Source: Erigeron canadensis (lineage: Eukaryota > Streptophyta > Magnoliopsida > Asterales > Asteraceae). Taken from it: DNA of 64,000 nucleotides. The notes under the pieces are model-generated. The model did no database searches. It saw nothing but the letters and a program-made list of their open reading frames with translations, and was not told the DNA's origin. Of the stretch, positions 12,069 to 24,660 are shown piece after piece. Both the position numbers and the translations under genes were made by a program. The DNA is taken from the NCBI RefSeq assembly GCF_010389155.1, contig NC_057765.1:27654980-27718979 (forward strand). Reading direction: 5' to 3'. The stretch's first letter is position 1. Each line of letters opens with the position of its first letter.

Positions 12069-13984
12069 CTCAAAATATATAAATTAATGTTTTAAAGAAT
12101 TAAAGTTAAATAAAAACTAAATAAAATTCAAATAGATAAAGTGCAAATTAAAGAACGAAACATATGAAGATTAACTCCATATCAATATTGATTTCAGTTA
12201 ACCTAATTTTTTTAATTTATTTTTTGTTGGCAAATTTGTTACTTTTGTTTATAAATCTTTAATAATTAGTTAATTAAAAAATTTGAATAAACAAAGAAAG
12301 AAAGATGTCAGATGATGAAAGAGGTGAAGAAAAACAGTTGGATTTTTCAATCTCTTGAAGTTATAACCAAATAAAAATTCTTACCCGTTTTTCTTATGAT
12401 ATATATTTATATGCGTGTCCAAAAAAAAGCCCAAATATTAATATGCAGCATGTTTAGAATAAAAAACCTAAAAACAAATATGCAGATATAGTAGAAATTT
12501 TTATAAAAAGTTATAAAAATACATATTAATTCACCAACAAAAATCATCTCGAATGTTTTGATTTTCTTCGGGTTGTTCAAATCCGAAACAGTCCATACAT
12601 GCACAACACGGAGTCGTAGATAATGGTTAACATGGGTTGGGTTAGGACCTTCAAGATGAACTAACGTGGTCTTATTTTTTGTAGTTGAAAAAAAGCCATG
12701 ATAAACTCATAATGGACAATAAACTAAATTAAAAAAGATAAATAATAATAATAACATAAGAATTCAATGTCAAATAATAATCTATGTAGTGGTCATCCTT
12801 CTAGAAGCTTCGCCAGAAGCGACTGGTCGCTTATGATTGTCGAAAGCGGAAGTGACTTCGCGGGCGTGCATACTTACTTGGTATGATTAAACATGAACAA
12901 AATATATATACAAAAAAAACTTTTTTTGTTTATTGAGTAAGTCGAACATTTTATTTATTTATTTATTTTTTAAAAGAATTCGTGAGGTAGTTGAACTTTT
13001 TTTTTTTTTAAAAATCCGTGAGAGTTTTTTCTATAACTTAATTAAAAGAGAGGAATAATATTAATAACATAATAATTCAATGTCAAATAATAATGATTAA
13101 ACATGAACAAGATATATAAAAAAACCTTTTTTTGTTTGTTAAGTCAAACTTTTTTTTTTTAGAAATTCGAGAGGTAATCGAACTTTTTTTTTTTTTGTTG
13201 TTGAGAATTTGGGAGGGTTTTTTCTTACGTTGTATATATATAATAATTTTTGGGAGAGTTTTAAGGATAAAAAGAATTGTTTTTTTTATTTTTTAATAGA
13301 ATATAGGTCGGCATAGAAAATTTTTAAAAAATATAGAAAAATAGAAGATTAATCAGGATGAAAATTAGGCTCAAAGAAGGCCTAGAAATTTATTTAAAAA
13401 TATAGAAAAATAAAGGATTAATTAGGATGAAGAATTAGACTTAAGGATGGAGATTAGAGGTGTCAAGTGTACCTCTAACCTTCACTTTTAGTTGTAATAA
13501 TATATAATATAGAAAAAATAGATATAGATTTCACAAACAAATGAGACATGTGTATAAGGTTTTTTTTGAAATTCGAGTTGGGTTAATGATAAATCTTGAT
13601 TATATTTGTTGGGTTATTAAATAAACAACATAACGAATTCGAGGTTAATAGTTTCACAAGTGAATTTTTTTACTAAATAGATCTTGATTATAATTAAACA
13701 AATGATAAATCTTGATTATATTGGTTGGTTCCAAAGAAAGCCAAAGTGATTTTTTGTTCAATTCAAAATACATCAAATCCCTCGATAAAAACCTAAAAAG
13801 AACAAAGAAGAATACGGTTGAAAGCTAAGCCTCCCTGGTAAAGGTATAGAATTACGTGTAACACAAACATGAATGGAAACTTTGATTGCATTGAGGCATT
13901 CTACTATATTGTCTTGACGTTGGATAAGATGGCAGGGATATTTTTTCCCTAATAAAGAGATAGGGACCACCGCTTCACTAGTCT
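12069..13984. other. Gene-free AT-rich DNA
   Basis: This stretch has long T and A runs and internal near-duplications. For example AATAATTCAATGTCAAATAATAA occurs in similar form near 12760 and 13070, and ATATAGAAAAATA occurs in similar form near 13330 and 13398. It is probably the body of a degraded transposable element. No gene is supported. Confidence 0.4.
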
Positions 13985-14085
13985 ACCACCAACATCATCG
14001 TCTTTCCCTTTCTCCGAAGTTAAAAACTTAAAAATCACAAACTTAATAAACTACCACAAATCTCCTTCCTAATCGCAAATACGAG

Positions 14086-14465
14086 TTGGTACCCACACAT
14101 TGCGGCGGTGATGACGGCAATGAATGGTGCTAGTGGCAGTGATGGTAACGATATGGTTATTAATCTAAAAGTAATTGACGTAAATGATAGTTTAATTATT
14201 TTATGGTCAAGGGATGTATCTTTTGTAAATAAATTTATTAAAAATAATATAGAGATATAAGGTTGAAAATACTTAAATTAATTAATAAAGAAAATAGATA
14301 TTTTGGATAAATATGGGTGTAAACTATTTTAGAGATATATTAGGTAGATTTAGTGTGTGTTAAGAATGTGTTGAAAATTAATGGTATTTTAAAGGTATAG
14401 AGTTGAAAAGAGGGGAGAGTAATTTGTTTATTTATACGAGCATGGTACCCGCGCAATGCGGCGGC
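14086..14465. repeat. Helitron-like repeat pieces with CCGC-GCAAT-GCGG hairpins
   Basis: Near 14091 and 14447 the sequences ACCCACACATTGCGGCGG and ACCCGCGCAATGCGGCGG occur, each bordering AT-rich DNA. On the minus strand each forms a GC-rich hairpin followed about 10 nt later by CTCG, a one-base variant of the Helitron CTRR end. The shared motif with 25.7 and 35.7 kb marks one dispersed family. Confidence 0.4.
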
Positions 14466-14617
14466 AGTAGTGGGGAAGGCGGTATCTTTTTTCATATATA
14501 TTTTTTATTTTAATTTTTTTATTATTTTAGTTTTTTATTTTCTATAGATTGTATTTAATTATAAGTTATAAGTGAAAATAATTTAGAGCTAATGTGGGAT
14601 TGTGGGGTAAATTTTTG

Positions 14618-16108
14618 TATGACAACTAATATTTTTATTTATTTATCACTTGCTCATTTTATTTGATTTTTTTTGCCAAATAAATATTGATGTGGATTTA
14701 GTTGTTAAAAAATATATGTAATTCAAGTTTTAGAATTCAAAAACGCACTTGATTTTTTTTTCCCAATTATGTTGTAATACATATAATAAAGAGTTAATTA
14801 CTGAAATGGTACCTCACGTTTGCGCCATATTACTGGTTTCATGCATTTCCTTTCGAAATTACGCTGATCATACCCAACGTATACAAATCTCCACTTAGAC
14901 CATACTGGAGGCTAACGCCGTCAGCTGACCGTTAAAACCTCCCCCACGTGACTTGCACGTGAGGGGTAAATATGTAATATCACGTTTCCTAATTACTGAA
15001 ATGGTACCTAACGTTTGCATGATATTGCTGGTTTCATACCTATATGTTTCTTAATTACTTAAATGGTACATAATGTTTAGTTATTAATTTTTTTATATAT
15101 TTTTTAATTTGTTTTATTTTTCTTTTATAAAGATTCTCCAAAACTTGTTATAATTAAATGAAAATAGTCAAAATGCACCTATAATCCACTAAAAAATAAT
15201 ACCAAATAGTTATTTCATAACAAAATATAAGTTTTAAAGTTCACGAATAACCAAAAATAGTAATAAAGTATCATAAAAATAATTTTTTTAAAAAATTATA
15301 TTTTCTTTTTTAAAAATTTCGGAAATACCGCAACGGTAATACCAGAAATATCAGCCGGTATTTACAGGTATTTAAAACATTGCTTTAAGCTTCGTGTCAC
15401 AGTAAATACTGATTTGTATTTCTAGTATTACCATTGCAGTATTTCCGGAAGTTTTCAAAAAAAAAAATTTCCTCGCAAATTTTTTTAAAATTGTTTTATG
15501 ATACTTTATTGCTATTTTTGGTTATTCGTGAACTTTAAAACTTATATTTTGTTATGAAATAGCTATTTGGTATTATTTTTGAGTGGATTATAAGTGTATT
15601 ATGACTATTTTCATTAAATTGTAACAAGTTTTGGAGAATTTTTATAAAAGAAAAATAAAACAAATGAAAAAAATAAAAATAATATAATAACTAAACATTA
15701 GGTACCATTTAAGTAATTAAGAAACATATAGATATGAAACCAGCAATATCGTGCAAACGTTAGGTACCATTTCAGTAATTAGGAAACGCGATATTACATA
15801 TGTACCCCTCACGTGCAAGTCACGTGGGGGAGGTTTTAATGGCCAGCTGACGATGTTAGCCTCCAGTATGGTCCGAGTGGAGATTTGCATACGTTGGGTA
15901 TGATCAGCGTAATTTCGAAAGGAAAGGTATGAAACCAGTAATATGGCGCAAACGTGAGGTACCATTTCAGTAATTAACTCTATAATAATAAAAGATTGAA
16001 AAGATATTTAGTCATCATTCAATAATATTTTTTAAATACATTTATTAGATATTTGCCTTTAATGGTTTAAGACTTTAAAAAATAACAAATATTATCTATT
16101 TATTATAT
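14618..16108. repeat. AT-rich dispersed repeat, copy 1 (interrupted by a foldback element)
   Basis: Outside the insertion at 14791-15980 this matches 17494-17999. Shared landmarks include TTGCCAAATAAATATTGATG, ATTATGTTGTAATACATATA and GCCTTTAATGGT. The two copies are in the same orientation about 2.9 kb apart. The repeat type is unknown; no coding is seen. Confidence 0.75.
14791..15980. mobile_element. Foldback DNA transposon, 1.19 kb, near-complete inverted repeat
   Basis: The left end GAGTTAATTACTGAAATGGT is perfectly inverted at the right end (15961-15980). The inverted match continues, with minor differences, through arms of roughly 590 bp that meet near 15385. The flanks TATAATAAA (14782-14790) and TATAATAAT (15981-15989) form a 9-bp target duplication with one mismatch. 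The related repeat at 17494-17999 lacks the insertion. A 9-bp duplication with long inverted repeats suggests a Mutator-like foldback element. There is no transposase. A transcript across it would fold into a long hairpin RNA. Confidence 0.8.
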
Positions 16109-17493
16109 TAGAGCTAATGTGAGATCTCTTATATAAATAAAACAAAATTGTTTATATAACTTTTTTTCTTATGTGGCATGCTAACATTTCCCCTTAAGCT
16201 ATTTTCTACAAATTTATGATGTCATAATTAATTTTTCTTTATTTTTTCATGTTAGGCCTTATGTTATCTCTTTTTAAATATTATTTATATAACCTTGTTA
16301 ATATGAAAAATGATTAATTGTATTCTAGCTCTTTATTTTTAATTCTATTTCTACCATAATTGATTTATGGTAGTTAGTTTTATTTTTTTTATCACCTAAT
16401 AGGTTTTATATGTTAATGTTCATCTTTACAAATATGTTGCAATCTGCATATCAAAAATTATAATTTATCGACAACAAATTATAAATTACATACAACAATA
16501 ACAACAACAGTACCCAATCCGGCAAGACCCGGGTTTAGGGAAGTTAGAATTTAGTCAGCCTTACCTCCACACGAAGGTAGATAGACTACTTCCAAAAGGA
16601 TCTCCGACCAAAAAGGTGCAAAAGATAAAGAGTGTAAAAAGTTTAGTAACCATACATGTCGGTCGAGTCGTCTGACTACATTATCACAATTAAAGAAGAA
16701 TAACAAACACCACATAACACACTTTAGCGTAAAATGGACAATACATAGTAAAAAAAACATTTAAACCTATTAAACACCAACTGTTTAAGCAAGTTTATAG
16801 ACTTAAGTTCAAAGGGGGCGAATCTAGCTTAGGAAGGTTGAAAGGTTTAATAAGGCTTGCTGGAGATTTCCAACTGGTGTGAGATTAAAGAGGTAATCGC
16901 ACGCCACCAAGCTTATATGAGGGTGTTTGTGTGTGTTTCAATATGCCTTGAATGAGATTCAAGACGAGGTATTAATAGAGGTTTAAGGAAGGATTTAGAC
17001 TTGGTCCAAAAACCATGATGCCATGGCTGCAGGAAGCCGTTGAGTGGTGTGTCGCCTAGTGGAACAAACTCTTGTCTTCATTTAGACAGTGTAAAAGAAG
17101 TACGGAGAGTGTCAGATAGACGTCATGATATTGTTGTAGCATACAGACTAGATTTCGTAGGCTAGAGGGTGGTAGCCTAAATAGGTTGTTTGTTTAAGCA
17201 AGTAGCCTAAGGATTAAGTTACGTAAATCCTTAACCAAGACGTAGCCTACGCTATCACCAACATACAGATGTAATAAACATGTCCATTTGCATACAACTA
17301 AACAGAGATCCAACAATTACGAGCGGTATGTGCAAGACTCCCCTAAATCCCCTTCCAACAAGCCAAAGAAGCAAATAGGGTTCAACCAGACATACATACA
17401 ACTCTCCTAAACTACATACATAATTTTTTTTTTTTTAACCTTTTAATTATGCGGTCCGGGTTGAACCCGAGTTAATTAGCTAGTAACTTTTTG
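16109..17493. other. Gene-free interval with a SINE
   Basis: Apart from the SINE at about 16495-16640 I see only AT-rich sequence and, from about 16800 to 17400, moderately complex DNA without an open reading frame or recognisable domain. This may be an old LTR-retrotransposon fragment. Confidence 0.35.
16495..16640 (-). mobile_element. TS-type tRNA-derived SINE fragment
   Basis: An ACAACAATAACAACAACAG tract, which is (TTG)n on the minus strand, abuts GTACCCAATCCGGCAAGACC and a stretch with ACCTCCACACGAAGGTAGA. The (TTG)n 3' tail and this body are typical of TS-like plant SINEs. Related copies lie at 32.75 and 38.04 kb. The 5' pol III boxes are not clear here, so the copy is truncated or diverged. 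Confidence 0.5.
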
Positions 17494-17999
17494 TTTGACA
17501 ACTACGAGTAATATTTTTGTTTATTTATCACTTGCTCATTTGATTTGATGTTTATTTTTGCCAAATAAATATTGATGTGGATTTAGTTGTTATAAAATAT
17601 ATATAATTCAAGTTTTTGAATTCAAAAAGAGATTTCTATTTTTAAAATTTTTTTTTTCAATTATGTTGTAATACATATAATAAAATTTTGAAAAGATATT
17701 TAGTGATCATTTGATAATATTTTATAATACATTTATTAGATATTAGCCTTTGGATAAAGATCCTCTAAAGTTATTTATAACTTTATTGGTAAAGTTGTTA
17801 ATCCTAACCCTTGAATTAAAATCAAGGGTCAAGATTCAAAGATGATCTTTGAATCTTGACCTTTGATTTCAATCCAAAGATCAAGATACCTTAACTTTAC
17901 TAGTAATGTTGAAATCAATTTTAGAGAATCCCCATCCAAAAATCCTTAGCCTTTAATGGTCTAAGGGTTTAAAAAATAACATATATTATCTACTTATTA
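17494..17999. repeat. AT-rich dispersed repeat, copy 2 (carries a different MITE)
   Basis: This matches copy 1 at 14618-16108 and is uninterrupted at the position where copy 1 holds the 1.19-kb foldback. It is itself interrupted by the MITE at 17752-17945. Confidence 0.75.
17752..17945. mobile_element. Mutator-like MITE with perfect 9-bp target duplication
   Basis: The element is a foldback of about 194 bp. The central arms GGTCAAGATTCAAAGAT and ATCTTTGAATCTTGACC are perfect inverses, and the outer ends (GGATAAAGATCCTCTAAA and an inverse copy ending CCATCC...ATCC) are imperfect inverses. It is flanked by TTAGCCTTT at 17743-17751 and again at 17946-17954. The related repeat near 16055 has the uninterrupted site. 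A 9-bp duplication points to a Mutator-type transposase acting in trans. Confidence 0.8.
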
Positions 18000-20254
18000 T
18001 AATATTACCGTTTATAAAAATATTATCGTACAATAGACGAGTTTAATCTAGTTTTATATATATATATATATATATATAAAAGCAAACTATAGATATTAAA
18101 TTATACTTAATTATATATCTATCTTATAATATTTTTAACACTCTCTCTCATTTATCATAAAATTTTTATACACAAATCCATAATTCTACTCTTAATTAAT
18201 TAATTTACACCATCAATTCATATCTTCCAAAATGTTCCAACTACCCTCTTACATCAATTACTTACACCCACAGTCACCAACAGTCTGCCACCATTAAATC
18301 GTCGCCGTATAACGTGGGTACAATGTTAATTTAACATTACATATGTTTATATGTGAATAATTCTTATATAAATCTTATCCCTCTACTTTCCTATGTATAT
18401 TTACATATATACTTCTTATTGGTCCTGTTATTATCCGCTAAATATTTGGTGAATTTATTTTCTTAAATAGAGTTTTTTTTTTATCTGCTTTTATTTGTAC
18501 ATTTATCATTAAAGGAAAATGATTAATTAATCTAACTCATATGCCTAAAAATCAACCTAAAACCTTAAGAATTTGACATATGAATTTCACTAATTTTCTT
18601 TCTTAATCCTCCCCCCTGATTTTTTCACATGTCATCATCTTACTGTTAGGCATATCTTTAGACACACCAATTAAGTTGATTTATCATTATCCATCATTAA
18701 AACTGCTTATGTAGATGACTTTTGTTTTCCGAGCACATGTAAACTTTTATAGTGACCTTTTTTCTTTATTTTTAGATGATACCAGGTAAAGTGTTTAAGG
18801 ACATACATGAGAATACATGAGGTTTTCATATATTACTTGAAGAATCCATGAAAGTTTTTAATAATGTGTCAAACCCTCTTGAAATTTAGTAGACCATTAG
18901 CGGATTGAGCGTTAATTATAAATTCGGACAACTAACGAATGACTAGAGGGGAAATTACGTCTTTTTATTTTTTAAATTTATGATGTATAAATAAGGCTAG
19001 CTCCAATGCCAAATACGATTTGGGCTGACACATTATATCCTTACAAATTCTTAAAAGCCTTACACATCTTTTAAATCCTTTAGTTTACCTCTAAACATTA
19101 TAAATAAGGCCAGTTCCAATGTCAAAGACGTTTTGGGCTGACACATTATATATTTATAAATCCTTAAAATCTTTACACATCCTTAAAATCCTTTAATTTT
19201 ATCTCCAACTATACAGACATTCTTACATATCCTTATATTTATATATACAAACAAAATATAATATTGAAATCGTAAGCCTTAAGTAAAGACACACATTAAA
19301 AAAATCCGTAGTTTTTATGTGATGTTATTGTTTTGATTAAAATCACAACCCATACTTATGTGCCCTGATTCTCATACACACAGAATACAATCAAAACATA
19401 GTTTTTTTGCCATTCAAAAAAAAAAAAAAAAAAAAAAAAAACATAGTTTTTTTTTTTTTGTCTATTTGTGTTATTTTGTCATCTATATCTTTGACGTTAG
19501 TCTAGATACTTGTGCCTCTTTCTCCACTGAACTATGTGTTTATATGTATGCATACTGTCCTCATTTTTGGCTTATTCCTTGCCCTTTGAGATGGTAGTAA
19601 ACAAATATCTTGTTTTGCTTTACGACTTGTATATCAACTAACGTTACACCCGACATCGATTTAAATCCGGGTTATACATTTTAACACGTCAATCATTGCC
19701 ATTAGACTAAAAAAAAACATAGGATTAAAATTGTAAATCTCTTACACAAGTTTTGATGAAGAAATATAACTTTTTTAAAAAATAAAAAGCTTAAAGCTTT
19801 GATAGTGAAAGAAAAAAACTCTACTTTTATAGATCTTAAAAAAAATAAAAGTAATTCTTTAAACATAAAACTTTAATGATAAAAAAAGCTAAAAGATTTA
19901 ATGATAAAATTGTGAAATACAAAAATGTTAAAATGCCAGAATGAAAGCTGAATAACACGATAATTGAAAAAAAACGAAGCAGACATGCTGTTGAGTCAGC
20001 CGCCAACCAAATATCTTCACAATTGCGAAATGTTTTTATATATGTTATAATAAGGCTGTTATATGATTATTTAGTTAGATATAAATAAAACTTAAAGAGA
20101 GATATGTTTGGAAGGCGATTAGCCACAAAAAATGTTATTAATTTTCACGAGTTATTGACTTTAATGCTGTTTTCGATCGTTTATGAAAGTGATTAATGTA
20201 GATACTTTTACCTTTATTCAAAACAAAGATGTTTGTTTCTAGTTTGACCTAATA
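18000..20254. other. Gene-free spacer with microsatellites
   Basis: This holds a TA microsatellite (about 18055-18078), a 113-bp tandem duplication (18986-19211), a poly-A run of about 24 (19418-19441) and otherwise AT-rich DNA. No gene is supported. The open frame over the poly-A/poly-T tract is low-complexity only. Confidence 0.5.
18986..19211. repeat. 113-bp direct tandem duplication
   Basis: Units starting at 18986 and 19099 both contain TATAAATAAGGC, then TCCAATG, then TTTGGGCTGACACATTATAT. They have diverged by substitutions and small indels. No function is apparent. Confidence 0.7.
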
Positions 20255-20460
20255 GCTATTAGGGTGATCGTCAAGTGGTTGCGGAGCTTTCAATTTTGTG
20301 GTTTCTTCCTTAAGGGTAAAGGGTTCGAATACTGTCACATGCAAATATGATGAGGGCTTTAGCAATGCTACACCATTACCAGGATTGAAATCTAGTGTGG
20401 ACGCACCAAAATTGAGATTGGTCAATCTGTTCTTAAAATTGAGATTGCCCAAAATTAATA
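20255..20460 (+). mobile_element. tRNA-derived SINE-like sequence
   Basis: GATCGTCAAGTGGTTG resembles a pol III A box. About 60 bp downstream, GGGTTCGAATAC closely matches the B box consensus GGTTCGANTCC. The spacing and order fit a tRNA-derived SINE head. I could not delimit the 3' end or find a target duplication. A degenerate tRNA gene is less likely because no cloverleaf closes. Confidence 0.45.
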
Positions 20461-21770
20461 TTTTTTGGGAAAAGAGGTCATTACCTCTAATTTTATTAAT
20501 CTTTAATCAAATGACTGTCATCAACATTTAAGAAATGATTAAGGACTTTTTAGATACAGATGAATGTCAATATTTAGTCATAGAATAAAAATAGAAATAA
20601 AATAAAAATAAAAATATAAAAATATACGAAACAACAGCTTTTGTGTTTGCCACCTGTTGCATGCATATGCTGCATGCCTCTTGACTTATTGGGTATGGAT
20701 CTTTAGTATAAAGAATCTAAAAATCTGATCTTTTGTTAGATTTTATGTAAAAACTCAATTTTTATTTCTTCTAGTATATATTTGTTTTTGTTTGTTGGTA
20801 TGATTCTTTACTATAAAAGAAAAAAAGTATATTCATTATGTTTCTTGAATGAAAGAATATGGAACCACTTGTGTTTCTTATTGTATATTTAAGCTTAGGA
20901 TTTTAGTTGTTGGGGTTTAAGGAACTTTTGAATTTGCTGCTTTTTAATTAGGTTGAAGTTGTTTATCTGTTGCTAGTGATAAAGACCTTCAATTTATAAG
21001 TATGTTATTTTTCTCTCAACTTTGTTGTTGTAGTAATGAATATATCTATGCTTATTAAGTGTTAAGAAATTATATATTGGGAACTTTTGTTGGCTTAGGT
21101 TTTTGGATGTGTGCAGAAAGTGAGCAACCTGCAACTAACTCTGTTTCAAGATAAAGAAAGGTAAAACTTACAAAAAGTGTATATCTAAATTTAGTTATGA
21201 TTAGCTTGAAGTTGTTTCAACAACTCTGTACACATCTAAACACCCTTCTGTGGTGTTTGGTTGGGGTTGCTTATTCGAAAGTGCTTATTGTAAACGTAAC
21301 ATTAAACTACAAAGATATATCTGATCTGTCTGGGTTGCCAATTACCTTAAAAGCTAAATAAATACATAAAAAAAACTAAAAATATAGAGTTTTATAGACA
21401 TTGTGGGTTGACATGACCACCATTGGCCACCACATAGCTCTGTCACTGCATACGGAATTCCAAAATTACTACTAGTATCGAAGTTTGTATCTCTTTCGGT
21501 GTAGCTTAGGATTTGTTTGGTTGCTGCATGCCGGGTAACAATCTTTAGTGTATGAACCAACTCTTTTTATTAGGTTTTCTCCAGATGAATCTGGGTCACT
21601 TGATTATTATTTTCTCTTGTTACTTTATAAGATCCTTTAACATGATTTCTGATCAGTTTTATGGGCAAAAGGACCACCAATATGGTTCACTGACTTTGAT
21701 AGTGAATGGACTAGACCATCAACAATGAAAATGGATTTTTATGAAAAATATGTAAATACATGTTTTATTT

Positions 21771-21868
21771 TTTTTTTCTGTGATGGGGCTTGAATCCTCA
21801 ATACATGTTTTTATTTTTTCCCCATGTGTCAAGTAACCAGACGTTACCACTGCGCTATGCCTCGTTTG
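21771..21868 (-). mobile_element. tRNA-derived SINE-like sequence (minus orientation)
   Basis: On the minus strand, GAGGCATAGCGCAGTGGTAACG (A-box-like TAGCGCAGTGG) is followed about 50 bp later by GAGGATTCAAGCCCC (B-box-like). This is a pol III promoter arrangement of a SINE head. It lies upstream of the At1g01500-like coding exon. The ends are not determined. Confidence 0.45.
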
Positions 21869-22410
21869 TATATACTCCATAATAAATTGTTATTCTGTCT
21901 TAAAACAAAGCAAAAAATGTTATCCTAGAGTATCCCCTTGAAATTCTGCTTTGTTGGCATTTAAACTAGACGAAAATCGTGGGTCCGCCACTGCAGGACC
22001 ATGTCGGTTCACCGTGGAAGCTTTTCTATAAGGCGGCTCATGGGTTTTTATTTAAACATCATACACGTATATATTCTGAATATCTCCCATTCCAGTGCTA
22101 TTACCTGTCTTCTTTTTCTTGCTCCTATAATGCTTCGGGCTTTCTTCCTCGTTTCTAATATACTATAGATATATCTTTGTCCTTTCCTGAACAATACTAT
22201 AGAGTTTTCTCATAATTCAGCGATCAGGCTTTAGTTGCATCTGCATTTTTATTTGAATAATAGCTTCTTTATCATAGTTATCCGGGCTTTTTAACAATTT
22301 AACTTATATCGCTTATATTCTTTTTAAAAAGACGGCATATATTTGTTTGCTGATTATTACATGGGCTTGCCCAACTTATCTTATATAATGGTGAATTTAG
22401 GATCTCAAGC

Positions 22411-24660
22411 ATGGGGGTTCATCTTTTAGACAAAACCATGGAGACTTGTTTGGAAGACGGAATTGTCAATGGGAACGGATACAATGGGCTAAGACATAAC
22501 TCTTATCCACCCAGTCCGAAGGTATCTTTAGCTTGGCTTGATTTAAGAGTTTTTTACATCAGAATTAGTAGATGTGATATCAACAATGAATCAACCCCTG
22601 AAAATCTCACACTTAACCATGTGCCACTTAACCGTGATACTTTACTTGAAGTTAATGGTGTTAGAACTAGCATATACTCTGATGGCGTATCAACCCTCTT
22701 AAGAAGAGACCGATTGGATAAGAAATCGGAGGAAGTTACATTTGTTAGTACCGATAGTATTAGGACGACAGGAAGTTTGAAGTTTGAAGTTTTTGATAAG
22801 GATGTTCTTATAGTTTCCGGGGTTCTTGATTTCTGTCATAGTAACGGAGCTCATGGTGAATCGAATGATTATGTTTCTAAATGGAGAATGGAATGTGAAA
22901 CTGATATGGTGTCTGGAAACGGGTTCTTGAAAGGAAAGCATAATACGGGTATTGAATTGGATCCACCATCGATTGAGGTTTTTTTGGCGGGTAGTTTTGG
23001 GGGTGACCCAATAATCTTGACGAAAACCTTACAACTTAGTTGTAGAAAGAAGCAAGCACGAAAGGGAGTGCTTGAAGCTATACCCGAAAATGAAACAATG
23101 ACAAATGGAGGAGAGGGTTCATCATCTGGCCTTGCTTTGAAGGTATGCATTTTCTTGTTTAAATTGCGTAATAAGATTCACAAGATGGGGAACCAAAAAA
23201 CAAAACCTTTTTGGTATAGTTAACCGTTTAATCATTAACTTGATGGTATCGATTTTGAGTAAATGAAATACTTCTGTTATGTCTATATTGATAAACTGAT
23301 TTTAAAATTTTACAGAAACACCAGATTATTGCTATTTTCTATAAAGAAACATGATTTGTAAACTACAAATATATGCCTAAAGATATGACTAATTTAATAC
23401 ATGATTTGCTATATTACATCCAAGTTTTTAAGTTAGTATTTTGCTGTTTTGTCCTGTATTTTTTTAACTTGTCTATAGTATCTTTGGTCAGTAAAAACAA
23501 GTATTGCACATTTAACAATTATTTGAAAGCACATGACACATGTATTATAATCTTATCCTGATGAGGGTTCAGGATAGCATGGCTGCTGGCACTTCTCTCA
23601 ATGTTACTGACCACTTCAATAATTTTTTTTTGTTCTATGTGTAATGGAGGTGGCAAGATGGGTGGGTCAGATTGGGCAATTGAAAGTTGCAGTTAAAAAG
23701 AAAAAAAGAGAGATTGGTTAGTTAATGGATTAAAATGTTTTGTGACTTTCAATATTTTATCGCAGTAACTTCAATTTATTTGGTTAATTAAATTAATGAA
23801 TCAAAAATGTTCTGTGACTTTCAACATGTTGTTGCGGTAACTTAAAATTATTTTTTTTACCACATTTTATATTGCACTATGAATTGGTTATCGCTGTATT
23901 CTGTTTAGACCTTAAACTTTCGATAACTTGATGAATTAACTAAAGGATTGAAAGAAAACGGGTTCCAAGTTTTAGAGTTTAACATGGTGTCAATTGAAGT
24001 TGGATGGTAAAATGTAAAAAGATTGTGAAAGATGTTAAAGGATTAGAATGATAACTGGTTTTAAGTTTTCAGTTAAAATGTCACAATATTTTATTAAGAT
24101 AATTACAAAACTTTATTATGCAAATTATAGTTTCTTTTTTAATTAAGGGGGTTGTAACTTTTAAGCATCTAGGTACAATTTAGACAACTTCCGACTTATT
24201 TAAACAATTTGACCTGAAACTTGTATTGTCTTCTATAGTATGCTCTTGGTCTGCTACCGAATTGACTTCATTTCCTCTGATATCGTCAACTCTAATGTCA
24301 TTCTTTCTACAAAATAAACGCCCCATGATTGTTATAAAATTGATACAATATGATAAAGTAGTTATTTCAAACCTTTTAATTTGTTGCTCAATTTTTTCAT
24401 ATCTGTTTGTATCGTTCTGCTTGGTGACTTCATAGGTCGCGGATTACCCACACTACAGGTTAGAGCACGAGTACCCTACTCTTTACTCGAGGATGGAATA
24501 TGTCGAAGGTGAGGATGGAGAACTATCATGGTTTAATGCAGGTGTGAGAGTTGGTGTTGGAATTGGTATGAGCGTTTGTCTTGGTATCGGAATTGGTGTT
24601 GGGTTGCTTGTACGAACGTACCATGGTACCACTAGAAACTTTGCAAGGCGACTTTTTTAA
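22411..24660 (+). CDS. At1g01500-like protein of unknown function (two exons)
   Basis: The exons are 22411-23142 and 24436-24660, with a 1293-bp GT-AG intron in phase 0, giving 318 residues. The block SPKVSLAWLDLRVFYIRISR and the run LNHVPLNRDTLLEVNGVRTS are hallmarks of the plant family of Arabidopsis At1g01500. The family is labelled erythronate-4-phosphate dehydrogenase-like in some databases, although I see no NAD-binding Rossmann motif here. Residues about 279-303 are a Gly/Val/Ile-rich hydrophobic segment (VGVGIGMSVCLGIGIGVGLL) that could be a glycine-zipper membrane anchor near the C-terminus. The start is the first in-frame ATG; an alternative is the Met at residue 10. TTTAG at 22396-22400 just upstream could be an acceptor for a 5' UTR intron. 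Confidence 0.87.

Noticed and set aside
19358..19597. Open frame of about 79 codons over a poly-A/poly-T tract
   Set aside because: It is only open because of Lys and Phe homopolymer codons; low complexity.
20264..20345. Possible tRNA gene from A- and B-box-like words
   Set aside because: No acceptor stem or anticodon arm closes. The layout fits a SINE head better.
22411..24660. Calling this gene an erythronate-4-phosphate dehydrogenase
   Set aside because: No NAD-binding or catalytic motif of that enzyme family is visible. The name appears to be inherited annotation.
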